64,000 bases of DNA. It comes from VRUE01 sp963819755 (GTDB lineage Bacteria > Actinomycetota > Thermoleophilia > Solirubrobacterales > 70-9). Shown one piece after another: positions 8,885 to 16,985 of this stretch. The stretch is taken from contig CAWFXB010000001.1 in assembly GCA_963819755.1 (NCBI GenBank), forward strand, positions 496,001 through 560,000, written 5' to 3'. Every line of letters begins with the position of its first letter. Position 1 is the stretch's first letter. Below the pieces are notes generated by a model. It had not been told where the DNA came from and made no database searches. It saw only the letters and a program-made list of their open reading frames with translations. Both the position numbers and the translations under genes were made by a program.

Positions 8885-9165
8885 CTAAGCCGTGATCAGG
8901 TTCACGACCTCGGCGGTGCGCTCCTCGGGCTGTCCAGTAAAGCCCCCTTCGACGGGCATGCTCGGCAGCAGTTTGTCCTGGACAAGCGGTCGGCTTGTTC
9001 CTTGGACTCCCACACGGCGGCGATGAGAATGCCCTCGTCTGCCGTCCCAGCGGCGTGGTAGGTCTGTCCCTCGGGCAGGCCTCCCGGAGGGTGCACCACC
9101 GCAATCGTCGCCCTGTACTGATCCTCGGTCGCGCCCGGCCAGAAATGCGACATCAGGTAAGCCAT
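8885..9165 (-). pseudogene. frameshifted small protein of monooxygenase/stress-dimer size
   Basis: From the ATG at 9165 the minus strand encodes MAYLMSHFWPGATEDQYRAT... up to WESKEQADR, then the frame drifts into a Cys/Arg/Ser-rich tail. Moving to the neighbouring frame at about 8990 restores sensible sequence (VQDKLLPSMPVEGGFTG...) ending NLITA and a TAG at 8885-8887. The total length is one base short of a multiple of three, so a single-base deletion explains it. The intact product would be about 93 residues, the size of small ferredoxin-like alpha/beta proteins, but I cannot assign a family with confidence. An AAAGGA-type ribosome site precedes the ATG. A sequencing or assembly indel is an equally good explanation. 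Confidence 0.65.
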
Positions 9166-9317
9166 TTGGATCGATCCTTTCGTTGGGTCGGCCAAGCGTA
9201 GACCCAGACGGGCTTGCCTTTTGCCGGGAGTCAGGCGCGCAAGCCGAAAAGCCTCTTGCGATTTGGGGGCCAATGGAGTGGATGACCCCGGAGGGCTGTG
9301 ATCTTCCTTGCCTATGC

Positions 9318-9364
9318 CGATGCCGGAGGAGGGACTCGAACCCCCGACACGCGGATTATGATTC
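9318..9364 (-). repeat. att site, left copy (orphan tRNA-Met 3' half)
   Basis: These 47 bases are identical to 17400-17446. They contain the T-arm, variable loop and 3' side of the anticodon arm of tRNA-Met read on the minus strand. Identity stops within the 5' side of the anticodon stem, and what follows (GCGCTTGGG...) cannot complete a cloverleaf, so this copy is not a functional tRNA. Confidence 0.85.
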
Positions 9365-9467
9365 GCGCTTGGGTCTTTGGCCCGTTGCGGCTAGTCGTAG
9401 CTCCCGCTCTGTAGGGCCGTTTTAGCGCTCACACAGCCTCGCCGCTTCCCGCTGTTTTCGGCCCTCT

Positions 9468-9488
9468 CCTTGCCATCCCTTGCCACCC
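9468..9488 (+). repeat. integrase arm-type repeats, left end
   Basis: Two tandem copies, CCTTGCCATCC (9468-9478) and CCTTGCCACCC (9478-9488), lie about 100 bp inside the left att copy. The same 11-mer CCTTGCCACCC recurs near the right end at 17334-17344. Paired short direct repeats just inside both att sites are what tyrosine integrases use as arm-binding sites. That role is inferred. Confidence 0.45.
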
Positions 9489-9501
9489 TTGGCTAAGGCA
9501 A

Positions 9502-10554
9502 TCAGAGAGCCTGGTTACCCAGCATATTCAGCGTCTCTCCACGTAGCGCCTTGTGGACGTGTTCGGCATTGCTGAACGCATGGCGGAACTGGTCCCTGTC
9601 GAGTTCAAGGAGGAGGACAAGCTCAGTCACGCGACCCAAGGCAAGGTCGCTCTGGTAGATCAGCTCATCGCGGTCGACATGTATTTCCGGCTCGGCTATG
9701 CAGTCCAGTCCCTCGCGGGTAACTATCCAGACGTCATCAATGACTTCGACAATCTGGCCGATTCGCTGATCCCCTTGTTCCCCGGTGTGAAGGTCGATGC
9801 TCTTACGGAGCGCGTCGGTGATCGCTTGCAGAAGCGCCCCCACCTCAAACACCTGATCTCCAGGCCAGTGGGAGGTTCCTTTAAGTCCATCTATAAGACG
9901 AAAGAACGCATCTGCCGCCGAATCCTCGGCTGACCAGATCGCTGACTCGCCGATGGGTTCAAGGTCTGCTCCCTCGAAGTCAAGCTCGATCAGTTGAACC
10001 TCGTCGCCATCAAACGAACGCCTGAGAGCGCGCACTCGAAGCCATATACCTGGGAGGCCGGTAGGGACGCGGAGACCTCGGCGATCAATCCAGCGGTGCG
10101 CAGCGGCCTCGTCATATAGGGCTATTAGGTCATGGAAGCTGCCTTCGGTCGCATTCTGCTGTCGCCGCCTAGTCTCACGACGGACCTGATCGAGGCGATC
10201 ACGAACCTCTTGATCGATGGCGCTGCGCACGGACCGAACCTCCTCCAAGGCATGTCCCGCAGTTGATCGCGCAGCGGCCGCCTCCGCCCTTGCTGCATCG
10301 ACCTGAATCGAGAGGAGCCGCTCAGCGATGAAAAGTGGACCGACGAGGCCAATCGCGGTACCAACATGTGCGAAAATCGACCTCTGGTAATCGTCTAGGC
10401 CTGCGATTCGATCTCCGGCAACGATAAGCGCTCCGCCGATGAGAAGCAGAAGGCAGCCGATGAGCCAAACCCACCACGGTCGACGCAAGAGCGACGCGGG
10501 CTTACGCTCAAGGTTCACTAGCCAATTATTGCGAAGGGCGAAACGGCCAGGCAT
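9502..10554 (-). CDS. island membrane protein with coiled coil, unknown function
   Basis: A 350-residue protein starting at the ATG at 10554 (MPGRFALRNNWLVNLERK). Two closely spaced transmembrane segments (WVWLIGCLLLLIGGALIVAG and a second around HVGTAIGLVGPLFIA) are followed by an Ala/Glu/Arg-rich coiled coil and a C-terminal cytosolic domain of about 200 residues without recognisable catalytic motifs. The frame stays open upstream to 10776, but that part lies inside the IS3-type element, whose left end (10567) is 12 bp from this ATG. The original N-terminus or ribosome site may therefore have been replaced by the insertion. Membrane-plus-coiled-coil proteins of this shape occur among accessory and defence genes, but nothing here proves such a role. 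Confidence 0.6.
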   Translation of the reverse strand: MPGRFALRNNWLVNLERKPASLLRRPWWVWLIGCLLLLIGGALIVAGDRIAGLDDYQRSIFAHVGTAIGLVGPLFIAERLLSIQVDAARAEAAAARSTAGHALEEVRSVRSAIDQEVRDRLDQVRRETRRRQQNATEGSFHDLIALYDEAAAHRWIDRRGLRVPTGLPGIWLRVRALRRSFDGDEVQLIELDFEGADLEPIGESAIWSAEDSAADAFFRLIDGLKGTSHWPGDQVFEVGALLQAITDALRKSIDLHTGEQGDQRIGQIVEVIDDVWIVTREGLDCIAEPEIHVDRDELIYQSDLALGRVTELVLLLELDRDQFRHAFSNAEHVHKALRGETLNMLGNQAL

Positions 10555-10566
10555 GGCGATACGGTT

Positions 10567-10593
10567 TGAGCCAGGCCGGGTTTCACGGAGACT
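10567..10593 (+). repeat. IS3-type left terminal inverted repeat
   Basis: Begins TGAGCCAGGCCGGGTTTCAC and ends GAGACT. It pairs with the right end at 11847-11873 with four mismatches. Confidence 0.8.
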
Positions 10594-10638
10594 CCGAAAC
10601 CAGGATCTTGTCCTGGGGAATGGAGATTCTCCCGAGCC

Positions 10639-11811
10639 ATGCCACGCAAGAGGAAGTACCCCGAGGAGTTGCTTGACCGAGGCGCCCGCCTGGTCTTTGA
10701 GTCCGGCCGGCCGATCACCCACGCAGCCCAGGACCTGGGCGTCAACTCGGAGGTCCTGCGCAAATGGGTGCGCCAAGCCGAAGCCGACGCCGGCAAGCGC
10801 AAGGAGCTGCTGAGCAGCGAGGAGCGCGAGGAGTTGGGCCGCCCGGCGGTGAGGTGCGCGAGCTGCGCCGGGCCAACGAGATCCTCAAGTCCGCCTCGGC
10901 GTTTTCGCAGCCGAGCTCGACCCACACCCGACCGAAGTGAGTTCCTTCATTGAGGAGCATCGCGAGCGCTCGGGGGTCGAGCCGATCTGCAGCACTCTCG
11001 ATGTGTCGGCCTCCGCCTACTATGAGCGCGCCAAGGGCAGGCGATCCACCAGGGCGATCGAGGACAAGCGCCTGCTCGCCCGCGTCCGTGAGATCCACGA
11101 GCGCAACTACTGCGCCACGGCTACCGGCGGATGTGGATCGCCCTGCAGCGCGAAGGCGAGGAGGTCGGCTGCGGCCGGGTGCAGCGTCTGATGAAGGGGG
11201 CCCGAATCCAAGGCGCCAAGCGGCGTGGCAAGGCCTGGCGCACGACAAAGCCCGACCCCCTGGCGCACCGCCGCCCCGACCTGGTCGAGCGAGATTTCAG
11301 TGCCGAGGGGCCGAATCGCCTCTGGGCTGCCGACCTCTCCTACATGCGCTCGTGGGAGGGCGCACTGTTCTTCTCCTTCGTGATCGACGTCTTCAGCCGC
11401 AAGGTGGTCGGCTGGCAGCTTGCCCCACACATGCGCACCGACCTCGTCCTTGACGCGCTGAGAATGGCACTCGCCCAGCGCGAGCCCGGCGCTGACGTCG
11501 AGCTGGTGCATCACAGTGATCGCGGCAGTCAGTACACGTCGATCGACTACACACAGACGTTCGACGATCACGGCGTCCTTGCATCTGTCGGCTCTGTCGG
11601 TGATGCCTATGACAACGCGATTGCCGAGAGCTTCGTCGACTCCTTCTAGACCGAGCTGATCGCCGACCGCAGCTGGCACTCCCGGATGCAACTCGAGCTG
11701 ACCGTCGTCGAGTACATCGCCTGGTTCAACAACGACCGCTTCCATGAATCCCTGGCCGATCTGCCACCCGCTGAGTTCGAGGACCTATACGTTGCCCAGG
11801 GAGTCAACTGA
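10639..11811 (+). pseudogene. IS3-family transposase OrfAB, inactivated
   Basis: OrfA starts at 10639 (MPRKRKYPEELLDRGARLVF, helix-turn-helix through DLGVNSEVLRKWVRQAE). It breaks near 10845: the expected leucine-zipper text (ELRRANEILKSASAF) continues in another frame, and a second break follows near 10900 (GCGTTTTCGCAG, one T short). OrfB runs from FIEEHRERSGVEPIC, breaks at about 11115 where YGYRRMW should be, then continues MWIALQREGEEVG...RLWAADLSYM...FFSFVIDVFSRKVVGWQ...HHSDRGSQYT...AESFVDSF. A TAG at 11647-11649 interrupts before TELIADRSW...FHESLADLPPAEFE. All three DDE residues survive, but at least three frame breaks beyond the normal programmed shift make it inactive. Confidence 0.88.
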
Positions 11812-11846
11812 GCCATCTACAGAGAAGATTGGAAACCAACTAAAAA

Positions 11847-11873
11847 AGTCTCCGTGGAACCTGGTCCGGCTCA
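11847..11873 (-). repeat. IS3-type right terminal inverted repeat
   Basis: AGTCTCCGTGG...CCGGCTCA; its reverse complement begins TGAGCCGGACCAGG, matching the left end at 23 of 27 positions. Confidence 0.8.
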
Positions 11874-12052
11874 CTTGATCCTTGTGGCGAATCGGTGGAT
11901 TGAGGCTCAGTCGGGAGATGGAAGACCAACCTTTCCCCCCAACCCCAGTACCGGCATCTCCGTATAGGCTGCCTCTGTTGAGTGCTCGAATAGGTTTCGC
12001 TCTGAAGGTGGGACCGCAGATCCAATCAAGTGCGAACGGAGGCAAGGGCTCC

Positions 12053-13093
12053 ATGAGGAAAGTCATCGCTGGGGGTGCGGCAATCGCGATAGCGCTTTTG
12101 ACGGTCGCGTCTTCGGCCTCCGCCTTCGAAGGCGGAGGCCGGGCGCCGAGCCAGGCTCCGACGATCGCCTGGGGCCAGCACTACGCCGGGCAGCTGAACA
12201 ACCACAAGGAAGACGCCAACTACAACTCCGGCTCCTCCGAAGCGGAGGAGGTGGCGCTGTGGCGGCTCCCTTCGGTCAGCTCTCACGATCAGATTGTGGT
12301 CAACTGGCACGGGTTGCCCTTCACCCACGGGTCGGGCTTCCCTGTCTGCATGATGCTCGTCCAGGGAATCAACGACTTCAACTGGGGAACCGTTTTCCAG
12401 GGCGGCAGCTGCTCTAGCCCCCGTGGCTACGAGCTTTCGGGCAGTGGTGCGGCAGCGACGCCGATGACGGTCCAGTCCACGGACGCCGGTAACACCTACC
12501 TTGAGTTCTGGGCTTACGCCAACAGGACGCCAACCTCGGGGGAACAGGAAACCTTCCCCTATGACTTCAGCGTCGAACCACCGCGGCACTACCTCAACGT
12601 CAACCTGCCGACGTTCTCCGAAGTGCCGGCGAACGGCGTCGTCCACGCGTCGGTCACCGGTGCGACCGGGCTGCCCGCGCCTGACGGTCTTATCTACACG
12701 CTCACCGTGCGCTGGAGGGAAGGCGGGATCGCCGTCTACACGGCTTCGAGCGTTGGCGGCCAGATCGCCTTTCAGATGTCGCTGCCCGAATCGGCGCTGA
12801 AGAAAGGTGCCGGGTTCATTGTTTCGCGTCCGGCCGACGGCGAATACCAGGCGGTCGAAAGCCCTACGGTCCACGGCAAGGTGGGCGCCCCCGTGGTGCC
12901 GTCGATATCGCCGCTCTGCAAGAAGGCAAAGTCCCGCGTCCGTGTGCTCGCTCGCCAGCGCTACCGTCTCCAAGCGCACTCGCGGCGGGCGCGTGGGATT
13001 GAGAAGACGAAGCTTCGCCGCCGTGCTCGCCACGTTGCCGCCCAGCTCCGCGTGGCCCGCGGCCAAGTCGCCAGCTCCTGCGGAACCGGCTGA
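12053..13093 (+). CDS. island secreted protein, unknown function
   Basis: A 346-residue protein exported by a clear signal peptide (MRKVIAGGAAIAIALLTVASSASA, cleavage before FEGGG). The start at 12053 is preceded by GGAGG about 11 nt upstream; the open frame before it is not signal-like. The mature part has beta-rich text (YLEFWAYANRTPTSGEQETF, VHASVTGATGLPAPDGLIYTLTVRW) and ends with a very basic Arg/Lys tail. I recognise no enzyme motif. The kinase gene follows 10 bp later, so the two are almost certainly co-transcribed. A possible reading is an extracytoplasmic ligand or partner of the kinase sensor domain. A perfect 28-bp palindrome covers the signal-cleavage codons. Confidence 0.7.
   Translation: MRKVIAGGAAIAIALLTVASSASAFEGGGRAPSQAPTIAWGQHYAGQLNNHKEDANYNSGSSEAEEVALWRLPSVSSHDQIVVNWHGLPFTHGSGFPVCMMLVQGINDFNWGTVFQGGSCSSPRGYELSGSGAAATPMTVQSTDAGNTYLEFWAYANRTPTSGEQETFPYDFSVEPPRHYLNVNLPTFSEVPANGVVHASVTGATGLPAPDGLIYTLTVRWREGGIAVYTASSVGGQIAFQMSLPESALKKGAGFIVSRPADGEYQAVESPTVHGKVGAPVVPSISPLCKKAKSRVRVLARQRYRLQAHSRRARGIEKTKLRRRARHVAAQLRVARGQVASSCGTG
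12114..12141. repeat. perfect 28-bp palindrome
   Basis: The 14-base arm CGGCCTCCGCCTTC is followed immediately by its exact reverse complement, centred between 12127 and 12128, over the codons at the signal-peptide cleavage site. It could form a cruciform or an mRNA hairpin without loop, or serve as a dimeric protein site. Confidence 0.75.
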
Positions 13094-13103
13094 GTTCCCC
13101 GCG

Positions 13104-14732
13104 ATGCCCGTGAGCGCAGGTGATCGACTCGGTGACTTCGCGATCCTGCGCGCGATCGGCGACGGCGGCATGGGCGTTGTCTACTTGGCCCGCGACGAGC
13201 GCCTCGATCGCCAGGTCGCGCTCAAGGTGATCGCGCCCTGGCTCGCCCACGACCCCGAGTTCCAAAAGCGCTTCGAAACCGAGGCGCGAAGCGCGGCAGC
13301 GATCGAGCACCCAAACGCCATCGCTGTCTACTCGGCGGGAAGCCTCGACGGCGAGCTTTATATGGCAATGCGCTATGTCGAGGGCACCGACCTGCGCCAT
13401 TTGCTCGCAGAGCAAGGCACTCTCGATCCCGCCCAGGCCGTCGCGATTCTCGCCGATGTCGCCGCCGCGCTCGATGCCGCCCATGCCGCCGGGTTCGTCC
13501 ATCGCGACGTCAAGCCGGGCAACGTCCTGCTTGCCGACGGGCCAGAGCTTCTAAGCGCCTACCTAACCGACTTTGGGCTCACCCGCGGTCAGCACGGTGG
13601 TGCAGAGCAACTGACCGGCACCGGGCAGTGGATTGGCACGCTCGACTACGTCGCCCCGGAGCAGATGTCAAATGCCCGCATCGACGCCCGCACCGATGTC
13701 TACGCGCTCGGCTGCGTTTTCTTCGAGATGCTCGCAGGGGCGATTCCCTTCCCTGGCAGCGACCTGCAGAAGGTGATAGCGAAGGCCAACCAGGCGGTGC
13801 CACCGCTGCCGGTCGAACGCTCGCGTTTTGACTCAGTGATAGCTCGCGCTACCGATCGCGAGCCCGACAATCGCTACCGCTCGGCTGGCGACTTCGCCCG
13901 TGCCGCCCGGGCGGCACTTGAGGGCTCTGAACCTCAGCTGACTGAGCGCGGCGTCGCGACCGGGGCCGCCGCCGCGGGCATGCTCGAGGCCCCGTCGAAC
14001 GCGGCGGCCACCGCGCCGACCCGGACCGCACCCCCGCGCGCCGACCCGCCGACCAGGCGGATGCCGAGCGAGCCACCGCCCCGCCAGCGCGATGGCAGCG
14101 GCACCCGCACGGCGGCGATCATCGGCGGGGCTCTCGTCCTTGCCGCAGGACTCATCGCTGGTGCGCTGATCTTCAACGGCAAGGGCGGCGGTGACTCGCG
14201 AACCGTCGTCAGCCGGGCGACGACTACGGTCGCCGAAACTGCGCCGGCGCCCGAAGCAAGCGAAGAAGTGGTGACGAGCTCGGCTGCGGCCTCGAGCGCG
14301 CCAAGCGAATTCCAGACGGCCGGCTACAGCGTCGCGATACCTGCCGGTTGGACCCAGACCGAGAGCGAAAAGGTCGCTCGCGACGGCAGCTTCGTCGAGA
14401 ACACCTGGAGCAGCCCCACGGGCGATGAGGAGATCCTGATCGACGAGTCAGCAGGCGAACCGGCGCCGCCCGCCGAAAGCGCGGAAGCGATCCGCACCGA
14501 CCTCGAAGCCGCCGAAGAGCATATCTACGCGGTTCGCGACGGTGTCTCCAAGGGCGATACCTACGGAAGCGAGATCGACTTCCAGGCGAGTTCGGGCCTG
14601 CGCGAGCGCGCCGACTTCTTCCTCGATCGCGGCGGTTCGGGCTTCGCGGTCCTCGCCAGCGCTGAAGACCAGGCGACGGCCCGATCATTGATCGGGCCGT
14701 TGGTCTCTTCACTTGTGACGGGTGGGGAGTGA
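13104..14732 (+). CDS. transmembrane Ser/Thr protein kinase (PknB-type catalytic domain)
   Basis: A 542-residue bacterial receptor kinase. The catalytic domain spans about residues 8-275: glycine loop GDGGMGVVY, Lys41 in VALKVI, HRDVKPGN near 133-140, DFG near 156, then GTLDYVAPEQ and TDVYALGC. A Pro/Thr/Arg-rich juxtamembrane linker precedes one membrane helix (about 335-355, IIGGALVLAAGLIAGALIF). An extracellular region follows that is not PASTA but reads FQTAGYSVAIPAGWTQTESEK..., resembling the PsbP/MOG1-type sensor folds found on some actinobacterial kinases. The ATG at 13104 is 10 bp after the secreted-protein stop; no ribosome site is obvious. The next gene overlaps its stop (TGATG). 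Activation signal unknown. Confidence 0.9.
   Translation: MPVSAGDRLGDFAILRAIGDGGMGVVYLARDERLDRQVALKVIAPWLAHDPEFQKRFETEARSAAAIEHPNAIAVYSAGSLDGELYMAMRYVEGTDLRHLLAEQGTLDPAQAVAILADVAAALDAAHAAGFVHRDVKPGNVLLADGPELLSAYLTDFGLTRGQHGGAEQLTGTGQWIGTLDYVAPEQMSNARIDARTDVYALGCVFFEMLAGAIPFPGSDLQKVIAKANQAVPPLPVERSRFDSVIARATDREPDNRYRSAGDFARAARAALEGSEPQLTERGVATGAAAAGMLEAPSNAAATAPTRTAPPRADPPTRRMPSEPPPRQRDGSGTRTAAIIGGALVLAAGLIAGALIFNGKGGGDSRTVVSRATTTVAETAPAPEASEEVVTSSAAASSAPSEFQTAGYSVAIPAGWTQTESEKVARDGSFVENTWSSPTGDEEILIDESAGEPAPPAESAEAIRTDLEAAEEHIYAVRDGVSKGDTYGSEIDFQASSGLRERADFFLDRGGSGFAVLASAEDQATARSLIGPLVSSLVTGGE
14676..14700. repeat. perfect 25-bp palindrome at the kinase 3' end
   Basis: Arms ACGGCCCGATCA and TGATCGGGCCGT with a single T between them lie within the last codons of the kinase gene, about 30 bp before the next start codon. 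In RNA the stem can extend to 14 pairs with a G-U. There is no U-run after it, so it is not a standard intrinsic terminator; it could slow ribosomes or polymerase, or protect the upstream mRNA. Confidence 0.7.
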
Positions 14733-15181
14733 TGGGCCGTAGCAACGGCTTCAGAGTGCTCGTCCGCGGCTTGACCTCGTTGCTGGTCACGGCCTCGGTT
14801 GTGCTGGTGCCCGCAGTCGCCGCGAGTTCTGCTGGTCCAGCCGCGACGGTGGTCGGTTGCTCGGGCGAGACCTACCCGCCCTCGACCCGATTTTCCCCTC
14901 ACCCTCACGAATGCATCGTGTATCGCGGCAACGTCGAAGCCCACTACACCGAGATCTGGATGCAGAAGCTGCACTGGCGGGGGTGGGGTGGACGCACCAC
15001 CAATGCCCGTGGTCGCTGGCACTACTGCGGGATGGGCAGCTGTCCCTCCGGGCCGCTCAAGGCGAAGGCCTACCGTCCGGTCTTTGCCTGCGGTCGCTAC
15101 GCCTACACCAGGATGCGCGTCCACGTCGTGGTCCGCAACTACCGCGACTCGACCTACTGGCTACACCTACGGCCATGCTGA
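14732..15181 (+). CDS. small secreted cysteine-containing protein
   Basis: A 149-residue protein with an N-terminal signal sequence (VLVRGLTSLLVTASVVLVPAVAASSA) and a mature part with six cysteines (VVGCSG, HECIVY, HYCGMGSC, VFACGRY, LRPC), suggesting disulphide bonds outside the cell. The ATG at 14732 shares its A with the kinase stop codon (TGATG), so translation is coupled. Together with 12053-13093 the kinase is bracketed by two exported proteins. No family recognised. Confidence 0.65.
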   Translation: MGRSNGFRVLVRGLTSLLVTASVVLVPAVAASSAGPAATVVGCSGETYPPSTRFSPHPHECIVYRGNVEAHYTEIWMQKLHWRGWGGRTTNARGRWHYCGMGSCPSGPLKAKAYRPVFACGRYAYTRMRVHVVVRNYRDSTYWLHLRPC

Positions 15182-15200
15182 GAGCCTAAGAGTTCATAGA

Positions 15201-15232
15201 AATCGGCCCGAACAAGTGATTGAAAGGCAAGC
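15201..15232 (-). other. orphan fragment matching the start of the gene at 16985
   Basis: On the minus strand this reads TTGCCTTTCAATCACTTG... encoding LPFNHLFGPIS before a stop. The gene beginning at 16985 starts TTG with PLHQLFGSDP, and the nucleotides align over about 32 positions (16956-16988) with few differences and one indel. It looks like the 5' end of a duplicated and deleted paralogue inside the island. Confidence 0.4.
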
Positions 15233-15302
15233 CCGTCAAGCTGTCTCGGGGGAAGGACGAGCGGGTCTCATTGGCGGCAGGGACGCAGCCGGTCGCCCCC
15301 TT

Positions 15303-15701
15303 CTAGGACTCACCTGAGCGGGAAGCCGAGCCAGGCGAGGATGAGGATGCGTCTAATGCCTTCTGAATCCCGTGCGAGAAGAACCGCCGCGTCTCTGGCG
15401 CCAAGAGGAGGACCAAGTCCAAACCGATCCAGACGAAGTAGATCCACGGTTGGTGGCCGGTGATGTACAGAGGAAGCGCGAGCAGCTGCGCTGCGACGGC
15501 CAGAAGCCAGGCGATCCGGTTCTGCCTCAGTAGGAAGTAAGCCCACAGCAGGGTAATCGGCAGACCGATTAGCGCGATCGGACTTCGCAGAATCGGGACG
15601 ACGACGTCACCGACGATGTTAAGCGCGATGTAGCCGCGCAGGGAGAGTGGCGCTCGACTCCAGTCCTCCACGGGCTGAGGGTAGTTGAAATTTCTCACCA
15701 C
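15303..15701 (-). CDS. island small membrane protein
   Basis: About 132 residues with three to four hydrophobic helices (GYIALNIVGDVVVPILRSPIALIGLPITLLWAYFLL, then IAWLLAVAAQLLALPLYIT and YFVWIGLDLVLLL). A Ser-rich C-terminal tail follows. The start is one of two consecutive GTG codons at 15701/15698; no ribosome site separates them. No family recognised. It sits in a run of four small minus-strand membrane or exported proteins at the right half of the island. The 215-bp gap to the next gene (15702-15916) holds nothing I can identify. Confidence 0.5.
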   Translation of the reverse strand: MVRNFNYPQPVEDWSRAPLSLRGYIALNIVGDVVVPILRSPIALIGLPITLLWAYFLLRQNRIAWLLAVAAQLLALPLYITGHQPWIYFVWIGLDLVLLLAPETRRFFSHGIQKALDASSSSPGSASRSGES

Positions 15702-15916
15702 GTCGACAAACGCTCGGCAGAGGAGGGTGCTGGTGATACTGCTGATCGTCGGCTACGCCGCCGAGTCCACACCTCCGGGTCACCGAGCGATGCAGCGGTT
15801 TGCCTCGGTCGCTCCTGCTCCGCGCGAGCAGCGACTGTCATCAATCGCGAATCGTTAGCGCCGGAAGCGTCGCGAGCTGATCAACTGGTCGGTTGACAAG
15901 AACCGAGCGGTATCCC

Positions 15917-16339
15917 TCAACGCGTGGCGATGAGCTGAACCTTCAAGAAGCCAGTGGCGGATCCAACCCCGCCAGCACTGGTGGTGAGCCCGACGCTAGC
16001 GATGGCGCTGCACGACGACGGGCGGGGGAAGGACAGTTGTAATCTGCGGACGAACGGGGTTCGGCCGCCTAGGCTATGACGCGTGGTACCACCCCCGATT
16101 CCCTTGCCTTTAGTGCAGACCAGGCTCCAAAAGCCGGTGACGGGCTGCAGTGGCCGGGACGTGACCCGGAGGTATATGGCCATTGGGAGACTGGTCCTTC
16201 CGCTGGCCACGGCTTGGGCGTTGTGGCCGCTCGCAGTTCTCTCGGCGAACTTGGCTCCGTGAACAACCGGCAAGGCGATAGCAGCAACCGGGAGAACTAG
16301 GCAGCCAGCTAAGCTGCCGATGAGGAGGCACTTTCGCAT
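15917..16339 (-). CDS. island small exported protein
   Basis: 140 residues from the ATG at 16339: MRKCLLIGSLAGCLVLPVAAIALPVV is a signal peptide whose LAGC resembles a lipobox, so this may be a lipoprotein. The mature part contains GFWSLVCTKGKG and a Ser/Gly-rich end; two further cysteines could form a disulphide. Open frame before 16339 lacks coding character. Function unknown. Confidence 0.5.
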   Translation of the reverse strand: MRKCLLIGSLAGCLVLPVAAIALPVVHGAKFAERTASGHNAQAVASGRTSLPMAIYLRVTSRPLQPVTGFWSLVCTKGKGIGGGTTRHSLGGRTPFVRRLQLSFPRPSSCSAIASVGLTTSAGGVGSATGFLKVQLIATR

Positions 16340-16391
16340 CGCCCAAAGCCTAGTCGTGCTACCGCCCCGCGCGACAAGCAGGGAATGCGTA

Positions 16392-16985
16392 TCAGTCGCA
16401 CGCGGGGAGCCGCCCTGCATGCACGCCAGCGGGAGGGTGGAGCCCAGCCAGCGGATACCAGTACTCGGAGCCGGCTAGGCGCAACCATGTGTTCCCTTCA
16501 TTGGGTTGACCTACCGGCGCCTGGCAGTCGAATTGATAAGTGTTGCTCCCGTAGATGGCGGGAGCAAGTACGAGTTCCGCTCCGCCAGGCTCCCCATGAG
16601 CTCGCAGTTCCTGATCCTCAGAACCGTTCACGGTATAGGCCACCGTGGGAGGGGAAGAGATCGGTCGACGCAGTTGCCAATAGGTGAACACCGCTAAGCT
16701 CGCGAGGACGACGCAAGCAGCTCCCAGCCAGGAAGCACGGCTTCCGCCTGAAGCAGATATGGCGGCCGCGACGAAGAATCCGACGATGGCGAGCAACCCG
16801 GAGGCGACAACGAGTTTCCAGGTTGCTTGATCCTGGGCTCCGAGGAGGCTGCCCACCCCGGCGACGGTGCCCGTAACTGCTGCCCCGCCGAACCCAGCCC
16901 ACAACTTTGTGTCGCCTTCGGTCGCTGATCTCAGGTCTGATTCCGACTCGGCAGGATCGGACCCAAACAATTGATGCAAAGGCAA
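16392..16985 (-). CDS. island membrane protein with extracellular tail
   Basis: 197 residues beginning at a TTG (16985). A cytosolic acidic start (MPLHQLFGSDPAESESDLRS) is followed by three hydrophobic segments (WAGFGGAAVTGTVAGVGSLL, LVVASGLLAIVGFFVAAAI, WLGAACVVLASLAVFTYW) and a C-terminal domain of about 80 residues with two cysteines (QFDCQ, LPACD). The start is supported by a partial duplicate of the same 5' end at 15201-15232. No family recognised. Confidence 0.55.
   Translation of the reverse strand: MPLHQLFGSDPAESESDLRSATEGDTKLWAGFGGAAVTGTVAGVGSLLGAQDQATWKLVVASGLLAIVGFFVAAAISASGGSRASWLGAACVVLASLAVFTYWQLRRPISSPPTVAYTVNGSEDQELRAHGEPGGAELVLAPAIYGSNTYQFDCQAPVGQPNEGNTWLRLAGSEYWYPLAGLHPPAGVHAGRLPACD

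Larger units (their letters stand above)
10567..11873 (+). mobile_element. IS3-family insertion sequence, decayed
   Basis: A 1307-bp element with 27-bp imperfect terminal inverted repeats (23 of 27 match) and an orfA/orfB transposase arrangement typical of IS3. OrfA has a helix-turn-helix; OrfB has the DDE core with HHSDRGSQYTS. The coding region carries several frameshifts and an in-frame TAG. I do not see a convincing 3-4 bp target duplication (left flank GGTT, right flank CTTG), which fits an old insertion or later change at the ends. It lies wholly inside the tRNA-Met island. Confidence 0.85.

Noticed and set aside
9319..9380. Second tRNA-Met gene
   Set aside because: Only the 3' half is present; the 5' part of the cloverleaf cannot be built from the flanking sequence. 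It is treated as an att fragment.
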